Shown: positions 14,102 to 15,143 of the stretch, piece after piece
How positions within the stretch are numbered: the stretch's first letter is position 1
How the letters are laid out: the number at the start of each line of letters is the position of its first letter
Source: DATFYM01 sp035315065
Lineage (GTDB): Bacteria; Acidobacteriota; Terriglobia; UBA7540
DNA length: 15,143 nt
Direction: 5' to 3'
Assembly: GCA_035315065.1 (NCBI GenBank)
Contig: DATFYM010000078.1
Location: 1-15,143, forward strand
Notes under the pieces: generated by a model
What the model saw: the letters and a program-made list of their open reading frames with translations, nothing else
Databases searched by the model: none
What the model was told of the DNA's origin: nothing
Program-made: the position numbers and the translations under genes

Positions 14102-15143
14102 ATGGGTTTTCTTTCAATCATGCCAGGAATGGCTAGTGAGCGGAAAAGTCCGAAGTTGAAGGTCGAGAGTGGAAGACGAAGGACGGCTTGGTGGCAACGA
14201 GTCCGCCTAGCCAAAGCGATCGCGGCAGGTATCGCCCTGATGTTAGTGGGAGTCACCACCGCGTTCGCCCAGCCGCCGGACGAAGCTCCGTCCGGCGAAG
14301 CCAATCTGAAGCTTCCAGACCTTTCTCAGGTCCAGTTCCTGGGTATCGACGGCCATAAACTGTTGATGATCGGGATTGTGTTCTGCGTCCTGGGGCTGCT
14401 CTTCGGTCTGATCATCTACAGCGATTTGAAGAACATGCCCGTCCATCGCTCCATGGCCGACGTTTCCCAGTTGATCTGGGAAACCTGCAAGACGTACCTG
14501 GTGACGCAGGGGAAGTTCCTGGCGCTGCTGTGGGTGTTTATCGCCGCCATCATCCTGCTTTACTTCGCCGTGCTGCTGCACTATGAGGCTTTGAGGGTGA
14601 TCGTCATCCTCTTGTTCAGTGTAATCGGAATCTGCGGCAGTTACGGGGTGGCGTGGTTCGGGATCCGTGTCAATACCTTCGCCAACTCGCGCACGGCGTT
14701 TGCCAGCCTGCGTGGCAAGCCGTATCCCGTCTTTCAGATCCCGCTCGAGTCCGGCATGAGCATCGGCATGATGCTGATCTCCGTGGAACTGCTGATGATG
14801 CTCATCATCCTGCTCTTCATTCCAGGCGACTTTGCCGGGCAGTGCTTCATCGGATTCGCCATCGGCGAGTCACTGGGCGCGGCGGCGCTGCGCATCGCCG
14901 GCGGCATTTTCACCAAGATTGCCGACATCGGCTCCGATCTTATGAAGATCGTCTTCAAGCTCCCCGAAGATGATCCGAAGAACCCGGGGGTCATCGCGGA
15001 CTGCACCGGGGACAACGCCGGGGACAGCGTCGGCCCGACGGCGGATGGTTTTGAGACCTACGGCGTGACCGGCGTGGCATTAATCGCGTTCATGGCCCTC
15101 GCCCTGGCCGCCAACCCGAACGTTTGCGCGACCCTCATTATTT
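14102..15143 (+). CDS. hppA: Membrane-bound proton/sodium-pumping pyrophosphatase, N-terminal part
   Basis: The first 347 codons of an ion-translocating inorganic pyrophosphatase; the gene continues beyond the window (full members have about 700-800 residues). The enzyme sits in the inner membrane and couples PPi hydrolysis to H+ or Na+ pumping. A basic stretch then a hydrophobic segment ending AFAQPP (about 40-58) looks like a signal or first helix. Several membrane helices follow (LLMIGIVFCVLGLLFGLII, FLALLWVFIAAIILLYFAVL, VIVILLFSVIGICG). The catalytic loop is intact: ADIGSDLMKIVFKLPEDD (from 274) and GDNAGDSVGPTADGFE (303-318), whose aspartates bind Mg-PPi. GGGAGG at 14089-14094 is 7 bases before the ATG. 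Ion and potassium dependence cannot be judged, because the diagnostic residues are further downstream. Confidence 0.93.
   Translation, partial: MGFLSIMPGMASERKSPKLKVESGRRRTAWWQRVRLAKAIAAGIALMLVGVTTAFAQPPDEAPSGEANLKLPDLSQVQFLGIDGHKLLMIGIVFCVLGLLFGLIIYSDLKNMPVHRSMADVSQLIWETCKTYLVTQGKFLALLWVFIAAIILLYFAVLLHYEALRVIVILLFSVIGICGSYGVAWFGIRVNTFANSRTAFASLRGKPYPVFQIPLESGMSIGMMLISVELLMMLIILLFIPGDFAGQCFIGFAIGESLGAAALRIAGGIFTKIADIGSDLMKIVFKLPEDDPKNPGVIADCTGDNAGDSVGPTADGFETYGVTGVALIAFMALALAANPNVCATLII

Overview
The window looks like a defence/stress island of a GC-rich Gram-negative soil-type bacterium, most likely an acidobacterium. That placement is an inference from four things: an 843-residue TonB-receptor-like outer-membrane protein with an N-terminal carboxypeptidase-regulatory-type domain, a TIR/NB-ARC/WD40 protein, REP-like palindromes and repeated-sequence debris between genes. 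No rRNA, tRNA or CRISPR array was seen.

Layout. 1-2150 is a graveyard of toxin-antitoxin pieces: the C-terminal remnant of a VapC toxin (188-313), an orphan antitoxin whose end runs into a REP/MITE-like inverted-repeat element (457-672 and 656-934), one intact-looking PIN toxin plus ribbon-helix-helix antitoxin pair with a 4-base overlap (1217-1899), and a scrap of an XRE regulator bracketed by TTCCCTGTTCCC-type satellite sequence. 2154-3372 (minus) is an XRE repressor plus ImmA/IrrE zinc peptidase pair. Divergent from it, 3707-5912 (plus) is a two-gene operon: a ComEC-like metallo-beta-lactamase (MBL) domain fused to what I read as a ubiquitin-conjugating-enzyme (E2/UBC) domain, followed 4 bases later by a four-helix membrane protein. 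Converging on it is a TIR-NB-ARC-WD40 STAND gene (8420 to 6062, minus) whose WD40 end is broken by three frameshifts and one missing half-blade. Next on the minus strand come a cysteine-synthase-like PLP enzyme (8740-9735) and a Fic AMPylase-type protein (9783-10892) with a striking dyad operator on its promoter. The right end turns to ordinary genes on the plus strand: the TonB-receptor-like protein (11122-13653) and the first 347 codons of a membrane-bound pyrophosphatase (from 14102).

The most interesting system is 2998-5912. The architecture (HTH repressor plus ImmA-like protease, divergent from an operon holding an E2-like protein and a membrane protein) resembles the CapH/CapP control modules known from CBASS and other defence loci. 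A working model, which is inference only: the repressor holds the operon off through related sites on both promoters, the peptidase cuts the repressor on a stress cue, and the MBL-E2 protein and membrane partner then act as sensor/modifier and membrane effector. No E1, ubiquitin-like protein, JAB peptidase or nucleotide cyclase is in the window, so this is not a standard CBASS or Bil operon.
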